Source: Arabidopsis thaliana | Taxonomy: Eukaryota > Streptophyta > Magnoliopsida > Brassicales > Brassicaceae | Direction of reading: 5' to 3' | NCBI RefSeq assembly: GCF_000001735.4 | Contig: NC_003071.7 | Coordinates: 3,899,151 to 3,963,150, forward strand | DNA length: 64,000 nucleotides | Shown: piece by piece, positions 23,311 to 35,784 of the stretch | Numbering within the stretch: the stretch's first letter is position 1 | Layout of the letters: every line of letters starts with the position of its first letter | Made by a program: the position numbers and the translations under genes | Notes under the pieces: model-generated | Databases searched by the model: none | What the model was told of the DNA's origin: nothing | What the model saw: the letters and a program-made list of their open reading frames with translations, nothing else

Positions 23311-26300
23311 AAGGAGTGTTCATGTATGATAGGCGCCTAAAGAATAATGATGAAGTCACAGCTCTTATACAAGAGGCCAGAAAACTTAATGATTCTGAAA
23401 CTGTGGAGGAAAAAAATCAACAGATGTCGTCTGGAAATCGTTAACTGGTCAAGGACTAAGCAGCAAAATAGTCAAAAACTTATTGAGGAAAGTCGACAAA
23501 AGCTTGAAGAGGCAATGTCTATCCAAGAGCACAATCAAGAGCTGATATCTACCATCAATACTAATCTACTTTTGGCTTACAAGGTAGAAGAAGAATTTTG
23601 GAAACAAAGAAGCAGACAATTATGGCTTGCATTAGGGGATAAAAATTCGGGTTACTTTCATGCCATCACTAGAGGTAGAACTGTTATAAACAAATTCTCA
23701 GTGATAGAAATTCAGGATGGAGTACCCGTTTATGAAGAGGCAGGGATCCTCAAGGTCATTTCCGAGTATTTCAAGACTTTGTTTACTGCAAATGAAGGAG
23801 CTCGAGCTGCAACTATTAAAGAGTCCATTAAACCATGCATATCACCTGAACAGAATCAATTTCTGATTAATACGCCGACAGAGAAAGAAATATAGAATGC
23901 TTTTTTCACTATTCAGGCCGATAAAGCTCCTGGTCCGGATGGATTCTCGGCGAGCTTCTTTCAAACAAACTGGATGACTGTGGGTCCCAACATTGTAATG
24001 GAAATACAATCCTTCTTCTCTTCAGCTACCCTTCAACCATCAATCAACAAAACACACATCAGACTGATTCCAAAAATCAAAAACCCTCAAAGGATGGTTG
24101 ACTACAGACTTACAGCTTTGTGCAAAGTCTTTTATAAAATCATTTCCAAGCTGCTATCCAGGCGTATGCAACCAATCCTACAAGAGATAATTTCGGAGAA
24201 TCAGTCAGCTTTCGTGCCAAAAAGAGCGATTAATGACAATGTCCTTATCACACATGAAGCTCTTCATTACCTCCAAACCTCAGGTGCTGAGAAACGATGC
24301 TTCATGGATGTCAAAACTGACATTAGCAAAGCCTATGACAGAATTGAGTGGGACTTTATCAAACTGGTTATGCAAGAGATGGGTTTTCATCAAACCTGGA
24401 TAAGCTGGAATCTACAATGCATCAGTACAGTCTCTTATTCTTTCCTCCTCAACAGTTCGGCCCAAGGTGCAGTGACTCCCGAGACATGGCTCAGACAGGG
24501 GAATCCACTCTCACCGTATATGTTCATCATTTGCAGCGAAGTCCTCTCTGGGTTGTGCAGGAAAGCCCAACAGAACGACGCTCTATCCGGATTACGTGTA
24601 TCAAAAGGCAGCCCCCGAGTCAATCATCTCCTTTTTGCTGATGACACAATGTTTTTCTGTCGTTCAGACCCCAAAAGCTGCAAGACTTTGTTACGAATTC
24701 TCAAGAAATATGAAGAAGCGTCTAGTCAAATGATCAATATATCAAAGTCAGCAATCACTTTCTCAAGGAAAACACCCGACCATGTTAAAACAGAAGCTCA
24801 ACAAATCCTTCAGATACAACTAACTGGAGGTCTAGGAAAGTATTTGGGCTTACCTGAGATGTTTGGTAGAAAGAAGAGGGATCTCTTCAATCAGATTATT
24901 GACAAAATAAGGCAACGTTCCTTGAGCTGGTCTTCTCGGTTTTTGTCCACTGCGGGCAAGACTACTATGCTTAAGTCTGTACTAGCCTCGATGCCTACCT
25001 ACACCATGTTCTGCTTCAAACTCCATGTCTCTCTATGCAAAAGTATCCAGTCAGCCCTCACTCGCTTCCGGTGGGATTCATCTACAGACAAAAAGAAGAT
25101 GTGTTGGATAGCTTGGTCAAAAATGGCAAAGACAAAGAAAGAGGGTGGACTTGGGTTCAACGACATCACCAACTTTAATGATGCCTGATTGGCAAAGGTG
25201 AGTTGGCGTCTTCTACAATCACCATCTTTGTCCGTTGGCTAGAATTCTTCTGGGAAAGTACTACAGAACTTCGTCCTTCTTAGAGTGTGTTGTCTCTGCT
25301 TCCTCTTCCCATGGTTAGAGAGGCATATGTACAGGCATAGATCTCATCAAATCTCAGCTGGGCAAAGTCATTGGATCGGGCTCATATACCCTGATTTGGA
25401 GTGATCCTTGGTTATCACTCTCTTCACCCACAGTTCCAATGGGCCCTGCACCTGAACATTTCAAATCCATGACAGTAGATTAGCTTATGTATCAAACCAC
25501 AAAAACTTGGGATAGAGAGAAAGTAAGGATGTTACTTCCCATTTCTGAAAAGGAGATCTTTCTTCTCAGACCTAGTAAATTTGGAGCTCGAGATCGTTAT
25601 GTCTGGCTACCCAATAAGTCTGGTGTTTACTCAACCAAGACTGGATACCACGCAGCTGCGACGTTATCTCAACTAGGCTCTCAACTGCTAGACCCTCCAT
25701 TGGATTTTAACTGGAATAAGGAGATTTGGACCAAACTTTGCCCCCCAAAAATGAAATTTCTCCTCTGGTAAGCTATGAAGAATGCTCTTCCTGTTGGCGA
25801 AAACCTGAGGATGCATGGTATTAACCCGCTTTCACTCTGTCCCCACTGTGGTGAAGCTGAATCAAGCCTCCATCCGTTTTTCTTCTGTCCATTCGCTACT
25901 CAGGTTTGGGAGAACGCACCTTTCAGGACCCCAATAACGGTTTCTTGAATCACAAGCTTGAAGATGGGACTGGAAGTATCTAAGCTTCTCGTTACTCTCC
26001 CACCAATCGGAATTGGACAAGGTCATCTCTCCATTTGGATTATGTGGAACTTATGGAATTGCAGGAACAAGCTGATTTTTGAGCAAAAATATATCTCGAA
26101 TCTGGATCTCATCTCACAATCTATTTCTCAAACCAAAGAATGGTTAGGAGCTCAGATCCAAGCGTCGACCTTTCAGATCGTCGACCTTTCAGATAGTGAA
26201 ATCAAATTACCTCCCACATCGATTGACTCAAACATGAATCAGTGCTTCACAGATGCATCGTGGCGTGAAGAGTCCTTAGAGGCTAGGTTCGGATGGATCT

Positions 26301-26687
26301 TTGTTGACCACCTAAATCATGCGGAATCGCACCATCAATCTGTAGCAACGAATATCGGTTCTCCCCTTTTGGCAGAAGCAACAGCTATCAATCTCGCCAT
26401 CCAAACCGCAGCAGATCTTGGTTTTAAAAAACTTTTTATAGCTTCATACTCGTAGATGCTAGTCAAAGCACTGAATGGTGAGCCTCATCCATTGGAGATC
26501 CATAGGATTGTCTTCGACATATCAGTTCTCTCCCTAAACTTTGATGAAATTTATTTTTCCTTTGTTAAGAGAGAAAACAATTCTATAGACGATGCATTAG
26601 CTAAGGCTGCTCTGCTTTCATTTCAATCTGTACCGGTTCACATTTAATGAAAACCAACCACTTTGACAAAAAAAAAAAAAAAAAAAG
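23311..26687 (+). mobile_element. L1-type LINE, 5'-truncated, with poly(A) tail
   Basis: Non-LTR retrotransposon copy of about 3.4 kb. It starts inside ORF2 (GVFMYDRRLKNNDEV, from about 23312) and ends with a stop at 26645-26647, a 21-base 3' end and a poly(A) run (26669-26686). The 5' truncation and poly(A) tail are typical of target-primed reverse transcription. The left flank is Athila gag, the right flank is a hAT remnant, and no matching target-site duplication is visible, so a later deletion or rearrangement probably removed one side. Confidence 0.85.
23312..26647 (+). pseudogene. LINE ORF2 (reverse transcriptase, zf-RVT, RNase H), broken
   Basis: Reads in order: a linker (EEFWKQRSRQLWLALGDKNSGYFHA), the reverse transcriptase domain with DKAPGPDGFSASFF, IRLIPKIKNP, ENQSAFVPKRAI, DISKAYDRIEW, and the catalytic motif LLFADD at about 24635, then a zf-RVT segment (SGVYSTKTGYH; CPHCGEAESSLHPFFFCPF), and an RNase H domain (QCFTDASWREES to the end). 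Reverse transcriptase is open for about 400 residues (23974-25188). One base is inserted in an A run near 23410. Stops occur at 23893, 25186, about 25768 and 26454. The enzyme would copy LINE RNA at a nicked target, but this copy is dead. Confidence 0.9.
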
Positions 26688-28429
26688 AATTATTGAAATT
26701 GTGAGATATCTTGCAAAGCATAATTTGGCATTTTGTGGAACAAATGAGAAATTATATCAAAATAGTAATGACAATTTTTTAGGATTAGTAGAGATGTTAG
26801 CAAAATTTGATCCCGTGATGAAAGAGCATGTTTTTCGAGTTACAAGTGGAACTATTCATAATCACGACCTTAGTAATAATATTCAAAACAAATTGATTCT
26901 TTTGATTGCTTCAAAAATAAAATAAAAATTTCTTATGAGGGTGAAAGAAGCGAAATATTTTTCTATAATTTTGGATTGCACTCCCGATGCTAATCATCAA
27001 GAGCAAATGTCAATAATTCTAAGGTGTGTACATTTTTCTTCAAATTCTTTTAAAGTAGAAGAGTACTTTGTTAAATTTTTGAAAGTAGATGACACTACGG
27101 GCTACAGACTTTTCGAAGTGTTAAAAGAAGTATTACAATCCTTAGATCTAGATATAGATAATGTGAGAGGTCAAGGTTATGATAATGGATTTAACATGAA
27201 AAGATGCAAACAAGGTGTACAAAAAAGGCTCTTGGATATAAATCCAAAAGCATTTTATACACCATGTGCTTGTCATAGTCTTAATTTAGTTTTATGTGAT
27301 ATTGGAAATAGTTCTATAAAGGTAAAAGATTTTTTGGAGTTGTGCAACGCTTATATTCTTTGTTTGCTAATTCAATAAAGAGGTGAGATATTTTGAGAAA
27401 GAATTTGAAAAATTTATGCTTAAACAATTATCAATGACACGATGGGAAAGTCGTGTTGAAAGTATTAAAGCAATAAGACATAAGAGAGGCTTTGCTTGAA
27501 GTGACCGAAAGTGATAATGATCCAATGATTCAAAATGAAGCGAAATCTTTATCAATGAATGAGCTTAAAAGTTTTGAATTTTTTATTATCGACTATTATT
27601 TGGTTTGATATATTGCATATTGTGAACATTGTTAGTAAGAAGTTACAATAACAAAATATACATATTGATGTGGCAATGAAAGAGATTAGTGGATTAATTT
27701 CTTATTTTAAAATATTTAGAGAAAATGGATTTGTTGATGCTATGGAAAAAAACTAAGGAAATTGCTATTGAAATTGATATTGAACCTATATTTATTCAGA
27801 ACAGAGTTATACGTAGGAAAAGACAATTTGATGTATTTATTAGTAATAAAACAATATTATCCGCTGAAGAAACGTTTAGGATTAACTATTTCTTACATAT
27901 CTAGATCATGCTATTAGTTCATTTGATAAAAGGTTTGAGCAATATCAAGCATATGAACATATGTTTGGTTTTTTGTTTGATTCTAATAGATTGAAATTAA
28001 ATGTGTGAAGATGTAGATTTAAAGTCTCATTGTAGTGTTTTAGAAAAAAGTTTGAGAAGTGGTTATATACTAGACATCGATGGAGATGATTTATTTCTTG
28101 AACTAAAATTTCTTAAGGAGCTTTTGCCAAATGAAAATATGGAAGCAAGTGATGTATTAAATTAAATTGTACAATTTGATAGTTTTCCATATACTATGAT
28201 TGCATATAGAATTTTACTAACGGTTCCAATTACCGTTGCTTTTGCAGAAAGGAGTTTTTCTAAACTCAAGCTATTAAAGTCATATCTAAGGACATCTATG
28301 TCACAAGGGAGATTGAATGGATTAGCTTTGATGGCAATCGAGAATGGGTTTTTGGAAGAACTAGATGTAGAAAGTTTAGCTGATGATTTTGCTTCTGATC
28401 ATTCAAATAGAACGACATTATTCACTTAG
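26688..28429 (+). pseudogene. hAT transposase (DUF4371/TTF-type), broken
   Basis: Remnant of a hAT-superfamily transposase of the zinc finger MYM/DUF4371 type. The DUF4371-like part reads IVRYLAKHNLAFCGTNEKLY and later [18 protein letters not shown], followed by [19 protein letters not shown] and [12 protein letters not shown]. The C-terminal hAT dimerisation domain is at 28196-28429 (TVPITVAFAERSFSKLKLLKSYLRTSM and LALMAIENGF). The middle (27370-28190) has many stops and frameshifts. The N-terminus with its zinc finger is missing, cut off by the LINE tail at 26687. No terminal inverted repeats were found. Confidence 0.85.
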
Positions 28430-28829
28430 CCGTATATTACTTTCTTTCATCCGACTATTTTGTAAAAAGTATGATTTATTTTGTTACCGCAACGAGTTGC
28501 GTTGACGCGCAAGCCGGGTTTGAAAAAAACATTGTATATTTATTAAGGTACAAAAGCGCACTTTGTAAATTGTTTCAGTTGAAAAATGCCATTTCTCCAT
28601 TTTTGTGGTCAATGTGTTCAATGCTTGCTTGCTTTTAATTAGGTAACGAATTAAGATTTGCCATTGACTGGTAACTCTACAAACAACAACTATAACTTAA
28701 TACAAACTAAGGCTTAACTTTACCGTATATAGGCAAAATTATAATCGCAACTTAAGCCACACAATTTCCAATCTTTATTGTCTTTCATCCTCTTTTTTAA
28801 AAGTCCCAAAAACTCTCTGTTCACTCTTA
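28430..28829. other. Non-coding spacer
   Basis: No gene seen. The short GC-richer string CGCAACGAGTTGCGTTGACGC lies at about 28488. It could belong to the hAT 3' end, but no matching 5' end is present. Confidence 0.4.
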
Positions 28830-29633
28830 ATGAATCCATATACTAACTTTGTCGGCTTCATTTGTCGGCTTCATGGATATTTTAGCCAGTCAACAAGAAA
28901 CCCCCATCATTCATGAGAGTATTTCACCAAGTCTTGGAATTAGTGAATCTGACGTCCGTATCTTCAGCATACAAAGAACATGGACCAAGTGGTCAGTGAA
29001 AGACAGTGTTGTGCTAATCTTTGTGTGGCTAAACACAAGCAATGATGCCATTGTTGGTAATAAGCAACGACCAAATGCCTTATGAAGCATTGCAGCTTAT
29101 TTTGCATATAGTCCCTCACTTGGTAGTCTGAAAAAGAGAGAAACACTATAAACAAAAGTGGGAAAAGATCAACAAGAGTGTATGCAAGTTTGTGGGATCC
29201 CATGAGTTTGCAACAACTCATATGTGGAATAAATGATAATGATCTGATGAAGTAGCCCATCAAATTTACGAGAATGATTACAATGAGAAGTTCACCATGG
29301 AGCATGCTTAAAGATAGTTAAGGCATGATTGGAAGTGGTGTGCATCACAGTCAACTAAAGAGACTGGAATGTATAAGAAGAATGGCTGACGATGGTCCTG
29401 CACATTCTTCAAGCTCTACTCCAGTAAGCCATGGAGAGGCTGAAGCTTCCCAAGCTTGTCCACCTGGTGTGAAGGCTGCCAAGGGTAAAAGCAAAAGGAA
29501 TGCTAACAATTCACCAAATGTGGAAGAAGAAGGGAAGGCTCTGGAAAGGTTTCAAAGATAAGCTGAGCGACAAGAAATTGCTTGACAGTCTTCTAGCAAA
29601 ACAAGAGACTCTTAGTGAAATAGAAACATGATT
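28830..29633 (+). pseudogene. PIF/Harbinger ORF1-like (Myb/SANT-type) gene, broken
   Basis: Looks like the plant 'glutathione S-transferase T3-like / NAM-associated' proteins, which are relatives of the Myb-like ORF1 of PIF/Harbinger transposons. ATG at 28830, then a 13-bp tandem duplication (TTTGTCGGCTTCA at 28848-28860 and 28861-28873) shifts the frame. The SANT-like part reads RTWTKWSVKDSVVLIFVWLNTSNDAIVGNKQR with KRRETL-like remains after it; later pieces read EKFTMEHA. The 3' third is Ser/Lys-rich. Many stops follow 29083. ORF1 proteins bind DNA and assist the transposase. No Harbinger DDE transposase is nearby. Confidence 0.7.
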
Positions 29634-30820
29634 GAAGACCAAGCTAATTAGAAACATGTTATCAAGCTAGTTTGTTTTTGAGTTTTTTTATTCCTTGTAT
29701 TTTCAATTTATTGTAGACGGCAAGTTTCTAATCTTTCCAAAGTAAGTTACTTTGTATTTTTGTTTTGATTATTCGATAGCGATGATGAGTTTATGATTCT
29801 AGCAATTTATCCAATGTTATGTACCAGTTGTTTGGTGTCTTTCTGTTTCCGTGTAATGAGTTTGACTAGAATAGTTCAAGTCATATTTTGGTTTTATATA
29901 CAGATGTGTTTGTATCTTTATGTAAGTTAATGAAATATATGAAGGACATGTTCATGTGAAAAGAATCAGGCAAGTTGAAGTAGAGGAAAAGAAAAAGAAA
30001 AAAAGGATGGCAAGTCTTTTCTTGGATCACTATCTTATACTTAGACCAGAGCACAAATTCTTGCTTTTATTGTACACCATATATCTTTGATGCTTTGTGT
30101 AGGTTGATTAAAAGCAATCAGACAAAGACAAGAGTACATGGAGACATGGTTAAAGTTCACAAGTTGAGGAACAATGACTAGAGTACATGGATACCACATA
30201 TTTTTATGCTTTGCTTATACACCACACACATTGGTAAGCCTGTAAAGAATCCGGATATCCGGTTTTTTGGAGTATATGGATCAGTAATTTAATATCAGGA
30301 TCCGCCAATACCGGATATCTGGATTTCGGTTATTCGTGGAAAAACCGAATATTCGCGGATATTTGAATCTGAATCCATATTATAAGTTAAAAGTCTTATA
30401 GTTTTTCTGAAAAGTTAGATAAAAGTAGCAAAATGTTGACCAAACATCACAAGTATCACAAAAACATCAAAGAACTAACAAAAAGTTTGATAAAAATAGC
30501 AAAAGATCAAGTGATGCATGCATCTTCGTATCTCCATGTCCTTTATTCTTCTTCATATTCTCCTTATAATCTCGAGAAGAAAGACATTTGAAATATGAAT
30601 TTCAAATGAAATGAAATAGAAAGAAACTAAGAAATATGATCAGACTTTCAAAACTAATACGATGAGACTAATGGTTTGATATGCTTACAAGATGAGAAAT
30701 ATGTTAATTTCTATGAGAAATACTTGTTTAAGGACTGAATATTTAGAGTCTTCACCTCTGTATAAGATAAAAACCAGTCAAAATCATTAATTCATTAGTA
30801 CTTTAAAAGTTCTTTATATA
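29634..30820. other. Non-coding region with clustered GGATATCC-type motifs
   Basis: No coding signal. Around 30247-30375 the strings CCGGATATCCGG, CCGGATATCTGG, GGATCCG, CCGAATATTCGCGGATATT occur close together, often palindromic. Such subterminal clusters are common in plant hAT-like elements, but no terminal repeats were found here. Confidence 0.45.
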
Positions 30821-32899
30821 CTAGATCATGACTTGCACGTACGTGCGAGATTTCCTATTTTACGAAATTTGTTGGATAAAATAAATTAAAAAGATTTTTG
30901 TATAATGTTGTAATTAACAAATAATTATCTGTTTTCTGGTGTATTAGATAATTGTATACATTTCCTAAAATTAAAAAATTAAGGGAAAATTATAATTAAT
31001 AGACTTTGGTATACAAATTTGTTTTTTGTTTGATTCATTATAAATTTTGAATAGAAAGAAAATGTTATATACATTATTTTTGGTAAACGATAAATAATTT
31101 AGACAGTTGAAGAATATTGGTGTATAATAATCATTATAATATTATTTATGATTGTTTATAGAATATGTGATAAAATACTATATAAAAAATATTTGGTAAG
31201 TCACTAAAAAGCTAAACCCAATAAATAATTTAGGAGCGCATTAGAGAATCATATGAAAATTCTATATTGGGCTGAACCCCACAACATTGTCTTCATCCAT
31301 TCACATATTGAATGATTTTTTTTATTTATTTAATGAAAAGATAAATGCTTTTTTCTTCCGTACATATAATTTTAGAAGAGATCTTGTCTTTTCTCCGTCT
31401 CTAAACATACACCCAAAAAAAACTCAAATGGTTGTTCGTAATCATTCATAAAATTTTCTAATAGTCAACATACTATGTCTCTATTTATCATCTGTTCATC
31501 ACTAAACCAGAATTCTACAAAGAGATAAGGTTATTATTGATTCAGATTTAGACTTTAGTTTTTCCAAATGTTTCGATTGAAATTCCAATCTTTGAAATTG
31601 TTTCTTTGACCTTAGCTCTTATATGGGTAAATATTGCTAATTCTATTATTAAATTATGTATCATCAACAAATCCCAAATCGTGAGAGGTCATTTTTAGAT
31701 TGGTTAGTTTAAACCAATCGCTTGTCAGAAATGTACAATGAACCGAGTTAATATATGTATTGAAATTGGAGAGCGTATAGATTTAAACGGTTAATTTTGT
31801 TACATGAGAAGCGTTATAATTAAGTTTGTTTCCATATATATATTTCATTGTATTTTTAACTATCAATCTGAAGTTGATTTCGAGAAGTTTGAAATCGTTA
31901 CCTTGAATTCTATAAAGATGAACAATCAATCTCGTGTGTACAGAGTTTTGTTTGAAACCCCTAAATTTAGTATATTTTGTTACATGAGAAGAGTTAATTA
32001 TGTATTGGTGATTGTGCTGATTTGTAGGAGGTAAATTGACGTATCATATCACTAAGAAGAGACCTAGTGGACCTATTTGTCTAGTTATTTTCAAGAGTAA
32101 GTAATATTCTGAGTCATACCCTCTCTGATTTGATTTGGTACAATCTAAAGCTGTCTACTTTGTTTGATTTTGGATTGACCCATGTTAATTGTAGTGAGGT
32201 TATTGTATTGATTGATGCAAATGTCTTAGTTTATGTTGATTTGTTTGTAGTGAGATCATAATTTTACACTTTTGTTTGTTATATATGCAAATTTAACAAC
32301 TGTTATTTTTTTTTATCACATGGACAATGTGTGCATTGTTTTGCCCTTGAATATTAAAATGAAATTAATAAAAAAAGAGATTATATCTACTAAACTTAAT
32401 AAGGTGGTCATTATTAACTCAATAAGTTGATAAGAATATATACCTACCTTTATGCTTTTGGAATTTGATGAATAAACAAACAAAATTTTATTTTCTCAAT
32501 GTATCTTCAAATGATTATACTAGAGTAAATTGTTTGATTCCATATAATATAATTTATCTTATTGTTTGATAAATAGTAATAACTTATACTGCTTGTATAT
32601 ATGATATAGCTAACTTCATATTATTCAATCTGAAATTAGTAAAACAGAACTTTTGGAAAACAAAGTTACATTATTATGGAAATAATGTATGAGGTCATAA
32701 CAAATTTTCCACTCTTGTCTTTCTCATTAGCTACAGAAGCAAGATGAACATTAGAATTCCACTTTACCCTGTTAAAGAGACAAATACACTCGTGTTAATG
32801 CTTCAATGTCATTAATGAAAACTCAACCATTTCACGTAGTTAACTGTTGAAAAACAAATTATTGTGATTTTGAATGTAGTAAAAGAAAAAAAAATATTA

Positions 32900-33309
32900 A
32901 TGATCACAGTAGATATCGTCAGAAACAATAGGAGCACGAACATATGTTTCGTTGCCCGATACTTGCCAATTGTTTTGGCAAGTGTAAAATTCTCGATAAA
33001 ACGCCACTTTCCAGATTTGATGAACCTCTGAAACTTATTCACTTGTTCCTTCTTAATTGTAGCATGGATCAAAGTACCCTATAAATTATAGAAATACAAT
33101 ATGATATTAAGTGTAATGCACAAATATTTTTTTGAATATAAAATATATGAATATCAAGACTTACTGTTATCAACAAGTATCATTTCCATAGTTTTTCCTG
33201 TGTACTTTGTGTATTGAACCCATGAGTGCACACTCTTAACTTGGATTTTCTATTCTATTTTGAAAGGCTTGATTTCGGAAAGGCTAGAGATGGGTAACTG
33301 TGCAGTCAT
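32900..33309 (-). pseudogene. RPA1-like OB-fold gene fragment (two exons)
   Basis: Minus strand. Exon 1 starts ATG at 33309 (MTAQLPISSLSEIKPFKIE, then a stop where the relative has Trp) and continues KIQVKSVHSWVQYTKYTGKT and MEMILVDN to a GTAAG donor near 33167. After an intron ending ATAG at 33079, exon 2 (from 33078) reads GTLIHATIKKEQVNKFQRF and SGKWRFIENFTLAKTIGKYR. These are the first OB fold of an RPA1-like protein and parallel exon 1 of the gene at 4948 (VQVKVLHSW, TGETLELELADS). Later exons are not recognisable. It appears to be cargo of the surrounding candidate Helitron. Confidence 0.75.
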
Positions 33310-33692
33310 TTTATGATGAGGAAGGGGAAGAGTAATGTTGTTCGATTTTTGAAGGTGAGTGTATGATTCTTGGAATTATTTGTAGTAAATAAATTTTGTG
33401 GAGCAATTAGGTGGTATTGCGAATATTTTCAGTTCATTAGGATATTAGTGAATAATCTTTGATAAGGTATATATTCTTTTTGCAAAAGGATCAAAATAAT
33501 TAATTGTATTAGTGTGGGTAAGTCATCATATTGTTGAATGATAATTAGTTTAGGAGAAAATTGCTATTAATAAATTGAATAGAATATTCTCATCCTATTA
33601 TTCCTATGAATGTTTAATGTATATGATTCAGTTATTATAAGTTTGGTATGAAGATATTCGGATATCTTAATAGTTTTGACATTTCTTTGTTA

Positions 33693-33995
33693 TCTATACT
33701 ATTTAAGAAAATTCTAGATAGTGCAATTGCACTTAATTCCGAAATTAAGGTGATTTTCAAGAATTATGGGATAGTGATATTTTGGAAGTTACAATTTTAT
33801 TTTTGTTTGCCTTATAGAATATATGTGTCACTATGATTTCGAATATAAATTCTTGTTATTTATTTGTGTTCACGCACGCAAACTATGGGATGATGATATT
33901 TTTGAAGTTACAATTTTATTGTTGATTGCCTTATATCATATATATTAAATATGATATTTTGAATCTAAATACTTGCTATTTCTTTCCGTGCAAAT
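33693..33995 (+). repeat. Helitron-like terminus string and diverged ~113-116 bp tandem repeat
   Basis: TCTATACTATTTAAG at 33693-33707, preceded by A, resembles a Brassicaceae Helitron 5' end. It is followed by a perfect palindrome GTGCAATTGCAC (33721-33732). From about 33768 a block of roughly 113-116 bases (ATGGGATAGTGATATT...GTTACAATTTTATT...) is repeated from about 33884 with moderate divergence. No matching 3' end was identified. Confidence 0.45.
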
Positions 33996-34299
33996 TAATG
34001 GTCATGTTAGTGGGCCATATAGTCACGAGGCCCATATAGTCCAATGCATAAAATCGTTTAAATATTTGACCCGATAATAGAACCGACAATCGAATAAGAA
34101 TCCTTGTCTTTTTATTATGTTAAATGACCAGATTACCCATGGACGAATACTTAATTTAGTCATAGACATTATAAAAAACTATCCTTCAAAGATTGTAAGT
34201 TTCCCAATGATTCCCAATCAATAATATAGATACAAGTAGAAGATAAAAAAAAAATGATTACGTGATTCAATATTCTCACGTTCAGCAAGCATTTCTTCT

Positions 34300-35769
34300 A
34301 CTCTTTAATCTTCTTCATCATCACGATACCAATCTTGAATGCATATAAGAGCCTGCACGGTTCTTGGTGTCAATGAACTATAAAAACAATCAAGAACTGT
34401 ACTTCCCGCACTAAATGCAGATGCAACTGTTATGATTCATATAGTCAATAAATCTCTTGCAATCAATGTCAATACCTTATATGTAGAACATGTTATCTTC
34501 CACCAATGTTAAATTTTAAAATCTGGATTCGTATGATCCTCCCGAACATCATCTAAATAAGACTGACTGTAGCTCAGATTTTATAACCACAGCTACTTCA
34601 CTTTCCTAAGCATCATCATACATTGCATCCATCAAATCTTGTTTCTTCCCATTGTCCTTAAAAGGTTCTCCTTTTTCATGCGAAGATACCACAGGATCTT
34701 GTGATAGTAGATACTCATAATGTGCAAATAATCTGTCCAAAGTTGATGTGATCTTTTCTATCAAACAATTAGCCTCAAATTCAGGATACACACCTTCCAT
34801 CATCCACTTTACCCATCTCATTTTATATTGTAGATCCATAACTGCTTTAACATAGATCAACATATTTGTATTATCAAAGTTTCCCCAATACTTATAAAAC
34901 ATTAGCTTCATTTTTTAGTCATAGTTTTTGTGTGCTCATCCTCCATTCACCCCATCTTTACTATCGTCCAACCCACTTTGAATATCTCTTTCATATATAT
35001 ATTTTCAGTAACATATTTAGATACAAAGATATTAACTATTTTATCATAAACATACTGCAAGATATTGGATAGTACATTAACATAAGACAAAATTGTCTTG
35101 ACTTGGTACATCATCACAAATTCTGGTAAGTTCGGAAACATACTTTTTATCTTCAAGCTTAAGCATATCAAACCCTTTTTTCAGAGCCACAACAACTTTT
35201 ACCATCAAAAATGTTGAATTCCATCTTGTTTCAACATCTAAACAAAGAACAGCCTTTGATTGAACCTTTTGAATCTCTAAACACTCCTTAAACCTTTTCA
35301 GCCAATCCGGTGAAGAACAAACATACCTAACAGCTAATCTAATCCTTAAGATTGCTATGTTTGTCTCGTGAAGACCATCTCTCACAATCAACTCAAATAA
35401 TGTGCTCCACACCGCATATGGAGAAAATAACCATTCAAAACACTTGTTCCCCGTGAAGGCACCTTTTTCAAGTATTTTAATGCAAGATGATTAGAACTTA
35501 CATTACCTACTTTAATAGTGAGAACTTTACTGACTTCCCAAAAAAACCAAGCACTTCTCAAGCATTCTACCAATTGTTTCACCAACATGATTATCACTTA
35601 TGCAGAAATTGATGATTCTCTTATGTCGCTTCCAATCCTCATCTATATAATGAGCTGTTAGACACATGTAGCTCATATTCAATATGATTGTCCAACAATA
35701 TGTAGTTAAACAAATACTGCCTTTATAGATTCTAAAAAAGTTTTTAAGTTTACTCCTAGGCATGACCAA
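34300..35769 (-). pseudogene. hAT transposase (RICESLEEPER-like), broken
   Basis: Minus-strand remnant of a BED/hAT transposase of the DAYSLEEPER/RICESLEEPER group. From the start: SYMCLTAHYIDEDWKRHKRIINFC (catalytic-core region), NHVGETIGRMLEKC, LNGYFLHMRCGAHYL, RWNSTFLMVKVVVALKKGFDML, YKYWGNFDNTNMLIYVKAVMD (the DUF4413-like part), and at about 34350-34440 a decayed hAT dimerisation segment (TVASAFSAGSTVLD). Several frameshifts and stops separate these pieces. The N-terminal BED finger is absent on this strand. No terminal inverted repeats were found. Confidence 0.85.
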
Positions 35770-35784
35770 AATATAACTGTAATC

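Larger units (their letters stand above)
30821..34230 (-). mobile_element. Candidate non-autonomous Helitron carrying an RPA1 fragment
   Basis: On the minus strand the region starts TCTATATTATTGATTGGG (from 34230) and ends with hairpin GCACGTACGTGC, ten bases, then CTAG (30824-30821). The base before the 5' TC is A and the base after CTAG is T. This fits the Helitron rules: TC start, 3' hairpin, CTRR end and A/T target. The inside is mostly non-coding, with exons of an RPA1-like gene at 32900-33309. No Rep/helicase remains, so it would depend on another element. A different terminus-like string lies inside at 33693. Confidence 0.55.

Noticed and set aside
23974-25188. 404-residue open frame as a working reverse transcriptase gene
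   Set aside because: It is the middle of a LINE ORF2 bounded by stops at 23893 and 25186, with zf-RVT and RNase H parts following in a broken state.
31804-32034. Open frame in the candidate Helitron as a gene
   Set aside because: AT-rich, no recognisable motif, and no conserved neighbour. Likely chance.
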